NCBI GenBank assembly: GCA_021234155.1
Contig: JAJEKV010000021.1
Location: forward strand, 20,547,498-20,611,497
From: Isoetes taiwanensis
Lineage: Eukaryota; Streptophyta; Lycopodiopsida; Isoetales; Isoetaceae
DNA: 64,000 nucleotides
Reading direction: 5' to 3'
Of the stretch, positions 14,301 through 25,700 are shown in pieces. The position numbers were made by a program, and so were the translations under genes. The notes beneath the pieces are model-generated. The model was not told the DNA's origin. It did not search any database and saw only the letters and a list, made by a program, of their open reading frames with translations. The first letter of the stretch is position 1. Each line of letters opens with the position of its first letter.

Positions 14301-15589
14301 GGTTCTTTAGCAGCTATGGTTAGCCTTGGCCTGCTAAGTTTCTTTTGGCCGCCGCATTGGGTGTTCTTCCTCGCCTTGTTCCCCGGAACCTCCATCCGAT
14401 GACCTCCCCAAGAACTAGCATCCGAGGGTGATGATTGTGACCTTTCTCCATCCCGGATGCTTCGGACTCACCGGCGGGAAAGTCCTCGCTTGTACCGGGT
14501 ACAAACCTCGCCTAATTATCGAACACAAGCTTCTTTTTATCCGGTAGTGTGAAAAGAATTTGTACAGTGCCGGTGGTTGCACACTGACAATTCTAAAAAA
14601 TGCGATGTCCACAACTATGAAGCCATGGGAGGTCTTGAAGGATAGCCTCCCCACCTGACCACCTTGTCCGGCAACCTCGGAGACATCTTTTATTGTCCCA
14701 AGGTTCACAAACTCGAGTCGGCGTATTTTTTGTTACCAAGACTTTTACGACGCATAAAAAAACGTCGGTTGTCTTTGTATTTTCCATCTGCACCCCTGGT
14801 TACGAACCACTGCGTTTGAAAGTTTTCGTAAATAGCAGGTTCCTCCGTGTCAGCGGTGTGCTTTTGTGGGTGTGGACGCTTAGGCTTTTGAGATTTCTTT
14901 GAAACCCTCTTGCTTCCTTCTTCCCTGCCACTTAAACGTTTAAAACAACAATGTTAAGACAGAAATTCGAACGAAAACTGTATTCCAGAATAACATTTAC
15001 TAATCTTGTGCCCTAAAGGCCAGAAAAAGACAGGAAAACAAGCAGAAATATAGTAACTCTAAGACAATTTTTTGTGCCTTAATTGGACTCGAAATTGTTA
15101 TTTTAACCTTTAAAGTGGTCTGTTTTAGCTAAAAGGTGTCTTCATTAAGTGCTAAAAAACAAGAGTTTCCAAAAAGACAAGCAAAGTGTATTCCGGAATA
15201 CACTTTGCCCTTCGGGTGAAGAGCAAAGTGTATTCCGGAATACACTTTGCCCTTCGGGTGAAGAGCAAAGTGTATTCCGGAATACACTTTGCCCTTCGGG
15301 TGAAGTGCAAAGTCTATTCCGGAATACACTTTGCACTGCAAAGTGTATTCCGGAATACACTTTGCACTTCACCGGCGGGCAAAGTGTATTCCGACACTTT
15401 GCACTTCACCGAAGGGCAAAGTGTATTCGAATACACTTTGCACTTCGCTGAGATGAGCAAAGTGTATTCTAATACACTTTGCTCTTCGATAGATGGGGCA
15501 AAGTGTATTCGAATACACTTTGCCCTACAAACCCAAATCGAAACAAAAGAAAGACGTACTATGTACTTTATATGCTTACCTCGGCCCAT
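11355..15589 (-). CDS. ParB/sulfiredoxin-like domain fused to beta-class DNA amino-methyltransferase (element 1)
   Basis: A multi-exon gene read right to left. A likely start exon (ATGGGCCGAG, 15,589-15,580) is followed by an intron carrying the palindrome array, then coding from about 14.95 kb. At 14,000-13,740 lies a ParB/Srx-like segment (NPNAHVAPIVVLVDREQ.., YVLGGNHSFKARR). Later exons are near 13,440-13,244, 12,807-12,669, 12,597-12,156 (ADLPYGF, methyltransferase motif IV) and 12,027-11,355 (DWVLDAFSGSGTT, motif I). Motif IV before motif I marks the beta class. The D-x-P-Y form suggests adenine-N6 rather than cytosine-N4 transfer, but this is inference. The C-terminus is acidic and lysine-rich. 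Exon order matches the copy at 30.3-40.9 kb. Several frame breaks exist and may be assembly errors. It probably acts in the nucleus on DNA; the target is unknown. Confidence 0.75.
12100..13190. repeat. Dispersed CCGG-centred palindromes in introns
   Basis: Copies of GTGTATTCCGGAATACAC or close variants lie near 12,100, 12,895, 13,005, 13,038, 13,078, 13,120 and 13,165. They sit in introns of the minus-strand methyltransferase gene. A degenerate copy lies near 14,980 and further variants at 15,600-15,850. Variants change mostly the central CCGG (CTGG, CCTG, CG). Confidence 0.9.
15180..15530. repeat. Tandem palindrome array, 42-bp period
   Basis: About nine copies of GTGTATTCCGGAATACAC, each flanked by TTTGC and GCAAA so that the symmetric unit is longer. 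They are separated by spacers such as CCTTCGGGTGAAGA. The first three units have a 42-bp period. Later units lose part of the centre (GTGTATTCGAATACAC, GTGTATTCTAATACAC). The array fills most of the first intron of the minus-strand methyltransferase gene and lies between it and the divergent transposase. It could act as a binding site or control region; no function is shown. Confidence 0.95.
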
Positions 15590-15911
15590 TGTCTTCGCTA
15601 TGTAAATCGGAATACAAAAAATGTATATTGATCTAAGGCCGGGCCGGGCGACTAAATCTCTGAAAAGCGGAATACGAACCGAGGCCGATTTTTCCTTTTT
15701 AAAGGTAGGCCACCGGTTGTGTTTTTCTATGTAATGCGAATACGCCTTGTCCAAACACTGACAAGTGTATTCTCGAATAGCATCTTTGCACACACACGAA
15801 ATGTCGCACACAAAATACTATTCCTAATAGCATTTGTATTCTTGAATATCATTAGTCCAATCGACTTGTGAGTTAGTAACAAGCCCACAATTTTTTGCGC
15901 TTGTTTGACAT

Positions 15912-17451
15912 GGTTAACCGCCAGCGGAACAAACTTCCACCACCATTTGTTTGCCCAAGTACCTCTACTTCAGATGGAACACAAGACTGAGATGCTTCTT
16001 CAACACCTACCTCGACAAGGTCTTTGTTGCTTCTCAAGACACTCGAAGTCCAAGAACTAGAAGACCGCCACCACCTTTCCAACCCTCTCCAAGTCCAAAG
16101 AGGGAAACCGGCCGCCACCACCTTTCCAACCCTCACCGTTGCACGTAGCAATCTTCCACCACCATTTGTACCATCCCCCGACACTACAATGGCTCGACCT
16201 CAAAGAAATTTTTCGAACCGACTACCTCCGTAGCTTGTTGTTTCTCCATCTTCACTTACACATGCCGAATACAAAGACGCTCAAGACCGCGAGATCCTCC
16301 ATCGCTTCTCCCACCACGATTTCACTACAAATGAAGACGACCTGCAAAGATCTACACCTCTTCACACAACCGTGGTGACACATGGGTTTGCGTAATTTCA
16401 CCGCTTTAAGAGACATGTTTGAACGAACTCCCCGCGGAAGACGCTTACAACAACTTTCGGCTTGGCACATCATATGGTGGCCCATCTCCTTCATTCAACA
16501 CCGCACTCCGCCTTATCCCCGCATGCGACTTCACGGGTTTGTTCTCCTCTACAAGCACACCACTAAGGGTAGAGGAGGTCACCCCCGCAGTAGAACTCTC
16601 TTCGATGATGAAGACACCAACGGTGCAACGAGATTACACATTCTTTCAGCCAATCCACCAAGAAATTCAAGGTGGATTTTAGTTTGAGAGCATGCTCCTC
16701 CTCAGAAGAAGAAGAAACCTTATGGACGAAAGCACAAAATGAGAAGACTTTTAAGAAGTAAATGCTGCTCATTGGGTTGCATCAACAAATTTAACATGGC
16801 TAAATTACGAGCAATTAGAGACAACTACAGCAATGACATTGGCTGACCGTAATGCCTATTTGGCCTATCATGTAAGACCAGCATCCACACCTTCTTGCAC
16901 TACATTAACCGGCCAAGAAGTTTGCCGTAAATGCTTTATGGTTGTCCACCGCTTAGGGTCCACCCGAATGTCTAGAATACACAAAAGATCGACAAAAATC
17001 CAGCAATTGATGATCATTGTGGACCAAGAAGAGTTATAACCATGCATGCCCTTCTTCGCTGTGTCATGGATGGAGAAATATTTTAGAGAAACATGTGAGA
17101 AGTCAGCCTACAAGAATATGTATCATTTAACTGATAACATCACCAAAAAAGATGTTTTTAATGAGTACAAAGAGACTTGCACTCAGCTTCAGCACATCTC
17201 TTACTCACACTTCACCAGACTGTGGAAAAGTGAATTCGGTTTAGTGAAAATTCCCAGGAGACATAGAATGTCTGTTTGTTCAAGGTGTGCAGAATTAAAG
17301 AGTCAAAGAGAAACTGCAAAGACAGAGGTCGAAAGAAGTAAAGCATGATTTCATTAATTGGATAAAATAACGCAATTTTGAGAATTTTGAGCACACCTTA
17401 TTTGCTCAAGCACGAATACTTTCACCTAGTACTCGACCCCAACAAACATGA
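15912..17451 (+). CDS. DUF7869-type transposase, N-terminal part (element 1)
   Basis: Divergent from the methyltransferase gene. The likely start is ATG at about 15,912 (MVNRQRNKLPPPF). A proline-rich N-terminus follows with repeated LPPPFV.PS motifs. Next comes a region reading LTGQEVCRKCFMVVHRLG, then WMEKYFRETCEKSAYKNMYHL, SYSHFTRLWKSEFGLVKIP and a CxxC motif (VCSRCAELK). This order is typical of the segment preceding the catalytic domain in DUF7869-family proteins. Coding appears to end at a donor after DPNKHE near 17,451. Several small frame breaks occur between 15.9 and 17.0 kb. The catalytic domain lies 10 kb downstream at 27.5 kb. Either a long intron carries other genes or a later insertion split the gene. 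Confidence 0.6.
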
Positions 17452-17459
17452 GGTAATTA

Positions 17460-18240
17460 ACATACACATATACATACAAATTTTGTGTTATACTTGTACG
17501 TGTACATGACACTCGTATAAGCTCAATAATGGCCCTACATTGTACGCCAATAATTCACATCAATAATTTTACTTCACTATAAAAACGGCTTCACGAGGGG
17601 GTAGAGGCCATTCATCTTCCATGGCTTCCTCGATGCCTCGTCCAGAGCACATCCGCTCTTTCAAGTGTTACTTGAGCTACAACGATCCGGGCTAATGCTT
17701 AGAAATAGCGTTAAGCTTGATCCATGGCTCTTATCTAAAGTCGATGGACCCGCTAGTGCTTGCGTGAAGCTCACTCTCGCGTTAAAGTCCATATTTATCG
17801 GCTTCCCGATCGAGATCTATGAGCTGAATGGCATCACGAGCTTTGATGTTGATGACGAGTGAATCAAGACCGCTAATAATGTAATAATGACATGGGTACC
17901 TAATAACTAAGTAAGGATGTAATAGCATTCTGATTAAGGATGTAATATCAATGCATCTTAACCGAAAGTATATTGTAACGATGTGCTATCCCACCTCCAC
18001 TTATTCTCAAAAGTCGTCATTGAATTCAATCATAGCTAAATTCGCCAAGCAAACATGTTTTGAAACATACGATATTAGTAATGCATACATATATCCATAC
18101 GAAAAGATGTATTATACTTGTATTTATACAACGGTCTTATACACGAGCAATAATGGCTACCAAGTCTACCCCAATAATTCACCTCAATAATTCTACCTCA
18201 CTATAAAAGCTTCTCACTTCTGGGCTAAAGTTCATTCCTC
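17460..18240 (+). promoter_or_regulatory. Duplicated promoter-like block with TATA boxes
   Basis: Two related upstream regions (about 17,460-17,620 and 18,070-18,244) share AATAATTCAC.TCAATAATT followed by TCACTATAAAA, roughly 40-50 bp before an ATG in each case. The pairing of a TATA-like box with a start codon suggests real promoters of the two small ORFs that follow. The similarity between copies is seen directly; promoter activity is inferred. Confidence 0.55.
17621..17862 (+). CDS. Small unknown ORF A (one frame break)
   Basis: Starts MASSMPRPEHIRSFKC and ends YELNGITSFDVDDE, with a frame break near 17,693. It would encode about 80 residues. I recognise no domain. Its partner at 18,245 has matching start (HIEAIKC) and end (YEISWITTTDPEDE) regions, so the two are diverged tandem duplicates. 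They lie inside element 1, in the gap between the two parts of the transposase. The region is rich in TCG/CCG and may contain base errors. Confidence 0.4.
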
Positions 18241-18244
18241 TCAC

Positions 18245-18484
18245 ATGGATTATTTGCCTTCATCAATTCACCACATCGAGGCGATCAAGTGCTCAATGAG
18301 CCACTCGATCTTGTTGGTTGCCTAGACAGCATCTTCTTCTTGATCCCTACCGCGAAGAAAAGCTTTGGGCCGAGATTCGCTGCCCTCTCGGCCAATTGTA
18401 ATGATCCATCTGATTTGGCTTCCTCGAGCTTTAATGAGCTATGAGATATCGTGGATCACTACTACAGATCCCGAAGATGAATGA
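18245..18484 (+). CDS. Small unknown ORF B (frame breaks)
   Basis: Starts MDYLPSSIHHIEAIKC and ends with YEISWITTTDPEDE followed by TGA, with internal stops in a single frame. It appears to be a tandem duplicate of the small ORF at 17,621, with the same promoter-like block upstream. The function is unknown. The acidic C-terminus is common to both copies. Confidence 0.35.
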
Positions 18485-18557
18485 ATCACCCGCTTAGCAT
18501 TGTATAGTGTAAGAGCTCTTGTGTTGAGATGGAAAACGCAGAGCGAACAAATAATAA

Positions 18558-21500
18558 CTAGTCTATTGTAACTTTCATGTTATGAATGATATAGTAATTA
18601 TGTAAAAGAGCATTGCATACCTCAAGAGTTCTCATCATCGCCCTTAGCTTTTTAGCCACTAATTCTTGCAACCGAGCCCTAACACTACTGGGATCACCAC
18701 CGACAATGGCCTGGTCTCTATGGCCCAACCATAGTCTATTGTTTTCAAAGGTTGGTAGCGTATGGGTCATTAGGATTGGGTCTCCAATTCTGCTCCAACA
18801 ATCCCTATAATTGCATTGCATATGAGGTTCCCTTTCTCGCAACAGTTCAAACCAAGAGACAAACACCTCTTCATAATGTGGGAGATTAGGGTCCCATCGG
18901 GTCCTCTTCGCAAAAAAGCCATCCATGCTCTGGCGCTTATCATGTGGTCCGATTAGCAAGAGCATTCCCTTCTTGACATCTTGGTAGGGGTCAATATTTC
19001 AACCGGGTTCTTGGGTCTACCCGAGAAAGGCCCTACGAATGAGATGCTTCAATGTGCTCATCCACAAACACTCTTTCGGGTTCTTCCAATGCACTTTGCC
19101 CGGTGGCCGGGCCGAATCCCAATGACAGCTTTTCACGGGCCGCACGCCACCAAGCACTCGCAGCAAAGGTGGACCAAGAGTCAATAACTTCATTCATATA
19201 TGTGTTGGACCATGACTTATCACCAGCTCTAGAAATAGCTGCCCAAAGCATCATGTACTTGGCAATAGAAGCTCTTAATGCACCTATATCTTTCAAGCTC
19301 CCATATGGTCATAGGACCTTAGGTGACCCTCTCTAATCATAGGTAAACCTTTGGGCATCCTCCTTCCACATTCTCGATTCCCTTTTTCGTGGAGCCACTC
19401 CCTATGCCCCTCGCCTCATCTTGTAGAACATTAGTGGCCATCCATCCTTCATGCAAAACTTGAAGAGTAGAGGTTCCAAGTGACCACATAAACGGTCCTT
19501 CTTATCGTGGATAAATCCTTTCACGAAATTCCTTCCAATCAGAACCTCTGTCACAAGGTAAGGTGAAGGAGCCTTTGAACTACACCGCCATTCATCATTT
19601 TTGTCCTAAGGTTATCTTATTCCCAACCGTTTAAAATTGCTGCACCCACCGCCTTTGATTCGAAAATCAAGATCTCTCAAATGGCCCCAATTATCCTCCT
19701 CGATTTATTCTCCAAGTCTTCAAGGTATGATTCAAGGATCCCACATGAAAATTAGAATCATCGTGCCGAGGTCCAAAGGAGAAGTGGCCCAAGGCACCTA
19801 TACCATGGCCGCATGAGAGCACTGTAACACCGACCTTCACCGCTCACCCTCCATACGGAGACTTTGCTAGCTTCTCTAGACGAGGGACCATGGTCTTATT
19901 CTCGATCCATCTTATCATGTATAATGTTTAAAGCGTGCTCAGAGATCTATGCGACAAAGCTCTCCAGACCGCAAAGGCCCCCGCATGAAATCTGGGTCAT
20001 TATATGTGATTTTCTCTATTGCAAGTACCCTTCTTTCGCTTGATCTCCGGTCTTAGCAAGCTTTTCCTTTATGACAATACAGTGTTTACACTTGGAAAAT
20101 GCTATCCTCTTAGCTATTGCTACCTCTCAATGATTCTCTTTCCAAGCGCATTTAAATGACGGGAGAAATATGCTTGCCCTGCCATCTCTCAGAATCGGAA
20201 ATATCTACTTTTGGTGTATATCCTTCTTAGTCAAGACCAAGGTAGCCTCTTAACATTTTGTTCGCTACCCTCGCCGTAATTTTCGAAAGTGTGGCATCGC
20301 TCTGCGTTTTCATCTATGAACATGGATAGCACAAAGATTGCCAACCAAATTATGAGACCTTGGCTTCTTAGACCCAAGATTTCGCGGTGCTCAAAGAATT
20401 TCGCGGGCGCCATTGAAGAGCTTCTTCCACTTGTAAAAAGTGGAAATGGGAATGCCATAGGCTTTATGCCATGCTTTCACGCGACACCGCTTGTTATTCA
20501 ACATCGGTTTATGGACTACACCATTTTCGTGAGCAAAGATCTAGCATGTTATATGCAAAAGTTGTGCGCCCGAGGACTTCATGTTCCAAAGAAAAGGTTC
20601 TCATGCAAGCTATCTCCCCGATGTAAAATTTGCACAACATCGCTTCATGCAAAGACGTTGATGACCTGAAGTCTAGAATAGCCTCAAAGACTAGTTTTTC
20701 TTTCACATTTAGTCTCAGGCCGGGCGTGGTTCTCGGGTCTCCGATTGACCATGCCGAAGGTCTCTTTTGGTGATGCCAATTTCGGGTCTAATGGAGTAAG
20801 GTTCATTCTCCACATCCTTCTCCTTCACCGCAACCACAAGAGTAGAAACCGAATGTTATCAACGAGCACGAGGGCTATGGGCCATCTCACAAGGTCATGC
20901 AAATTAGGGCATTTCATGTGCCCGGCAAAAGATAGAGATCTTTTTTCGCATTGGAAAAATGTTCATGATAGTAGCAGCTATCGAGCCTTCCCCTAACTTC
21001 ACGCCGACACAAAGATGGTTTGATCGGGTAAAACGATAACACCATAGGCATAAGCCATGTAGCAAAGATTCATGCATGAGTGCACGCCTTCTCAACTAAC
21101 TCATCTCTAGAAAGCCCTTGCACATGATTTGTCTCATTAGTGGCTAACCCCTCATTCCCTCCGGCCCCCGCCAGCCTATCCTTTTATCCGACCTGGTGGG
21201 TGCAAGCTTCCTCATGTCTATCTAGTGGAGCAACAATGTCCTTCTTGTACCACAACACAAAAGTCCCCACAAGCCTTCACCCATTTTTTCTATTTCCAAT
21301 TCGAATTGGTAGCTGTAATCGCCCATCTAGAACATTCACAATTGAAACGACAACCATACCCTCCCGACAAATAATTGTGATGGCGCCGAATTGTGGACTC
21401 TTCCCTTCGCCACCTTTTTCCCCCCAGCCAGATACAAATGAATTACATCAGCCATCCTCCAAACAAGAGGTCGCGGAATAGCGCCGGTCACGATCCTAGT

Positions 21501-21895
21501 GAGCGTAAAGCACCGCGGATCATAAACCACTACAAAAATATGAACCAAAAATAAGAAATGGTCACGACTTTTCGCCACCGCGATCTTATCGAAAGCATGG
21601 GTAAGAACGCCGGCCGCTTATTTGCAAAGCATTCACACTAGTCGCTTCAATAAGAACTCGCGGCAAATCAAATTTCGAGGCTAGCTAGTGGGTTCAAGTC
21701 AAAGTTATCGATATCCGGGAGTTCTTTGGTCAATAGCAAGTGTAGATGGTTGAAGGTATCGCGACCACGATCTCGTGGAGCACCAAAGTTAAACGATTGA
21801 CTTACGTAATAAGGCATTACTCCTACCTCACGTATCACGGTGTTTAGTGTCATAAAAACAAGGTTTAGTTTCATCCACATAGAGAAAGAAAGCAT
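18558..21895 (-). CDS. Unknown minus-strand gene in element 1, broken frames
   Basis: A chain of minus-strand open segments reads like one long protein from about 21,895 (MLSFSMWMKLNLVFMTLNTV) down to 18,558 (ending KVTID). Clear segments include LPDIDNFDLNPLASLE, FTLTRIVTGAIPRPLVWRM, RGFTR-like and CVGVKLGEGSIAATIM, IFCRAHEMP, FEAILDFRSSTSLHEAM, WSNTYMNEVIDSWSTFAAS and WDPNLPHYEEVFVSWFELL. I recognise no domain. Frame changes every 50-100 codons suggest decay or assembly errors, since the stretch is depleted of CTG/CAG and rich in TCG/CCG. It lies within element 1, so it may be transposon cargo or a required accessory gene. Confidence 0.45.
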
Positions 21896-22778
21896 ATACT
21901 TGAAACACGCTTACATTGTATAATAAACACACCGTGAGTGCACAGCTTTGCTTAGAACATCTATTTTACATAGTTGCAACAAAGTATCAGAGGTATCTTA
22001 TCAATCCATGCAATACATAGTGAATGTTAGTGCGTAGACTTCTGAGGTTGCAAAGATAATTGAAATTCAAGACATTACCGATACGCTGAGTTCACTTCGA
22101 GGGATATGCATCGAATAGGCCTTTTACCTCGAAGAAACCCCAATTCGATGCGCTTGCAGAATTCGAGTGTGTAGTGGCGGATTGCAAGCGATTATCGCCG
22201 CCGCCGCCTTCAATGGATGCGAATTTCGCAGAAAAATCCTTGCCCAAACTTGGCTCCAAATTTTAGGCGCAGCTCCAAATAAGATCTTGCAAAACAATGA
22301 AATTTGAATTGGCTTTTCCCGCTTTCAATTGGTTTGTTCTCGAATTCAAATTTTGCGTCGCCGTCCGTCCGTGAACCGATATTTTGGAGGCATTTATGGT
22401 CGATAAAGTGTCGTCCGAAATTATGACCCGAATTGAACGCGACGCCCAAGTGGATAAAGACCTTTCGTATCGGGTTACCGGGCCTTTCCGGACGGGTATA
22501 TTCGCATCGAACCGCATTAATGTCGTGGAATAAACGGGCGGCCGCCGCCGTAATTATTATCACGGGCGACGACGCCATTATGGTCGGGCACGCTTTTTCA
22601 CGCCGCCATCATGAGGGGCTGGCATTTAATTTCCGCCGCTGCTTCTATAAATTGAAACTCAAAACATTCAAAAACTAATTTCTACTCCGCGATTTCATTC
22701 ATTCTTAGCCTAGCTTCGACCTCCGAAGCCCCCCCCACCCAAAACCCATATTTCAGATCGAACCAAATACCACATCCC
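21896..22778. other. Intergenic region between divergent cargo genes
   Basis: No coding segment convinces me here. A TATA-like TTCTATAAATTGAAAC near 22,643 lies about 130 bp before the ATG at 22,779 and could serve the plus-strand gene. The reverse-strand frames at 22.2-22.6 kb look like low-complexity by-products. Confidence 0.4.
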
Positions 22779-25700
22779 ATGGCACCTAAGGACTCCCTCA
22801 GAGAAGGTATTTTCTAACATTTTCAGCTTTCAAAAGATCAAGGGCCACGATCTTGCCTCTACTAGAACTTCTATTGTTTTCATAAGTAGATGCTCAAGAT
22901 CGCTGCGGCCTTGCTTGATAGGTTTTATAATTTCTAGATAGCTGCCTTCATAAGTGTAGCCGCTCATCAAGATCGCGGCCGGCCTTGCTTGATTGGTTTT
23001 ATAATTTCTAGATAGCGGTCTTCATAAGTGATCGCGTCGCGTCCGGGTCCATGAGCATAGATTTTCTTTATTGGCGATGTTCATCGCGACTAGTGTAGTA
23101 GGTCATTAGTTTCGCGACAAATGATGTTTTCTTTGCCGGCTTAAGTGTTATACAAAGTCGCTCCGCGATTGTGTGGAGTTCTATTTTAGTCGCTTGGCGT
23201 GATCAAGGGTCGCTTCTTCTCTACAAAAGAGTTTAAACCTTTTATTGCACCACATTATGCGTAGCCTACCGTGCACTCACTACAAGCTTTTGTTTACAAA
23301 GACTTGCTCTCTTCCGAGGACCGATGTCGAGCCAACCAGATATAACCCCTTCCAATGAAAGGAAATGGTGTATCGAGATTGCAATGCTATACCGCGACAT
23401 TAAGGGTGATCGCAGAAAGGACCCGCGGCCTCGCTTCTCGCGGACCGAAAAAAGCCGAGGACGCTGAACAAGTTGGCATAGTGGTGGCAATGTGGGAAGG
23501 CACGGTAAGAATAATGTGCAAGATGCCATCATATGCAGCATTGAGGACCCACAAGCATTGCAGCTTCGAGTACATTTTGAAATGGCGCAATTATGACCCG
23601 CCTTTGATGACAACAAAGAAAAATGAACAAGCCAACCATTGTGGAAAAACGCCCCGACGCCGCCTAAGGGTATGGCTGGTTGTTGCCATCCTATGAATCT
23701 CTTTGTCGGTATAAAGGAAACAGAGACATATTGCTCGGGTTCTCGACATGCGTAAATGGTTTGTCTACGCACAAGAAGCCTCCGAAATGCCCTTGAAAGC
23801 GGTTCGACGAAAGATGCCCTCCGCGATGGACACCAATTGGCTAAGAGCCGTACCAAGAAAAAGAGTGTGAAGCCTATTGCTACTTTGGGAGAGACCTCAG
23901 CACCAAAAGAAATTGCTCAAGAACCACAATCCACGATAAAACCCCTCCCAGATTGTTAACCCTACTCTTCCTATTGTTATGAAGGCCCCGTGATAGCAAT
24001 ACATCTGGTGGATTTATTCCAAAAAATTCCCTCCTTTCAAAATTAGCCTTAAGAATCGACACCTCATGAGGATAGCCCGCAGCCCAGCAGCTTCTCAAAC
24101 CCCCCGCCATTTAATGCCTCCTCTAAACTAGCATTGACATGGCCCCAAGCACCCGCCATTCCAAATGAATTGAAGTTCAACCCAAGAGGAATGCAAGATG
24201 GCAGAGCAAACCACTCGTAAGCTTGAACAGTTCAAAGGTTCTACCCCTTAGGGGTTAATTGGTTTACAAAGATTTCTATTTTTGATTGTGAACCTGCACC
24301 AGCAAACTTGACACACGTATGCGGCCAAATGACCATGTTCAAACTCCGATTAAAAGCTTCAAGACATACCCGACAGAGGTCCTCACCCCTCGCGACGCCG
24401 TCCGCTTGACCCTATTACCGTGTAACTAATTCTTTATCTTTTGGACACTCGTTATGTAGATTTGACCTCGACGGGTTGTCTATCTTTCGTGAGGAGGGTG
24501 ACATGGAGCAATCCGTAAGATTTGAAGGGCAAGAAATTTTATATTATTTCGCAACCACAAGATTTGTGCCGCACAACCCTTTGTTCTGGCAGCCGGGAAG
24601 TTCGAAAGCAAAGAACGAATTTGCCAAAGTATATGCTAGAAGAAGATCGAGGGTGCTGAACGGAAATCTTACGCATAAGGAATATATAGAGTTGAGTATT
24701 CAATGCAACGGTAATTGCAAAACACCGCGGTACGAGAGCCACCGATTGAAAACTACAACAACTTCGGCATCGCCACAAGGCTTATGGTTGCCCTCCACAA
24801 GGACCTATAGGGACAGCTAAAAAACTTCAGCTTGGAAGGTATTTATTTGTTTTCTATCGCCAAGTTCGCAATCACGATCTTGATGACCTTGAAATTGCTT
24901 CTCGCAGGATTTCCATGAAATTGCAACGACCACCTTGAAAGTGCAGGAGCTTAAGGATGAAAAGCAATTCATTTTATGGATGAGAAGGTTTTCAAGAAGT
25001 TAATGAAAGTTGCCGGCCTCAGGTGAGTCAAACCGCTGACGATCATGGTGAGTTTCCGCACAAGCCATCCAAAGACTTCTTTAACAAGACCTCGCTCCGC
25101 TAAGCTACGAGGTATGTCGAATGCGAGTTGTCACAAATAAGGATGATGAGATTATAGAAGGCAAGACCTATTTAAAGGTGCAACAAAGTTATAGCGGAGA
25201 TTTGATTGCGCATAACCCGCAACCGACATCGAACCCTCACTTTTATGAGGGCGCTGAAATTTTGTCTTATGCCTCAAATTTGCTGCAAAAGGATTTCGAT
25301 AGTGGGAGGAATTGCTTCGTGCTTTTCCCGATTTCACCGAACGTGAGAATACCGATATATCGATAACCGATACGAAAGTAATGGGAAGGCTAACTATAAC
25401 AAGGATCATACACTAGGTAACCCACCAGTAGCCTTTTGGAGCCAATCAGAATATTCTAAAGCCGTAAGAGGCTAGAAAAAGAAAGGAAAAGAAAAATATT
25501 GTCATAGCAAAGGACAAAGGATGGCATCCCTACTTCCTCCCAAGTGTCGAGAATGCGACAATCGATATTTATTGACATCCGAGGGATAAACAAGGTATGG
25601 GATTGCAAGAAATACACGTATCTATTTACAAGGATAGCTACCATGACGGATGCCAAAGTTTATCACTTGGTCATTATCATGCCGCTGAATTTGCGCAATT

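Noticed and set aside
15180-15530. CRISPR array
   Set aside because: Repeats are near-perfect palindromes with similar short spacers inside a eukaryotic intron. There is no leader and there are no cas genes.
15129-15605. Long open frames on both strands across the palindrome array
   Set aside because: They are translations of the tandem palindrome (repeating YSGIHFAL-like peptides) and exist in several frames at once.
23266-23856. 196-codon minus-strand frame
   Set aside because: The plus strand gives protein-like segments that continue into the methyltransferase-like gene; the minus frame is probably a shadow.
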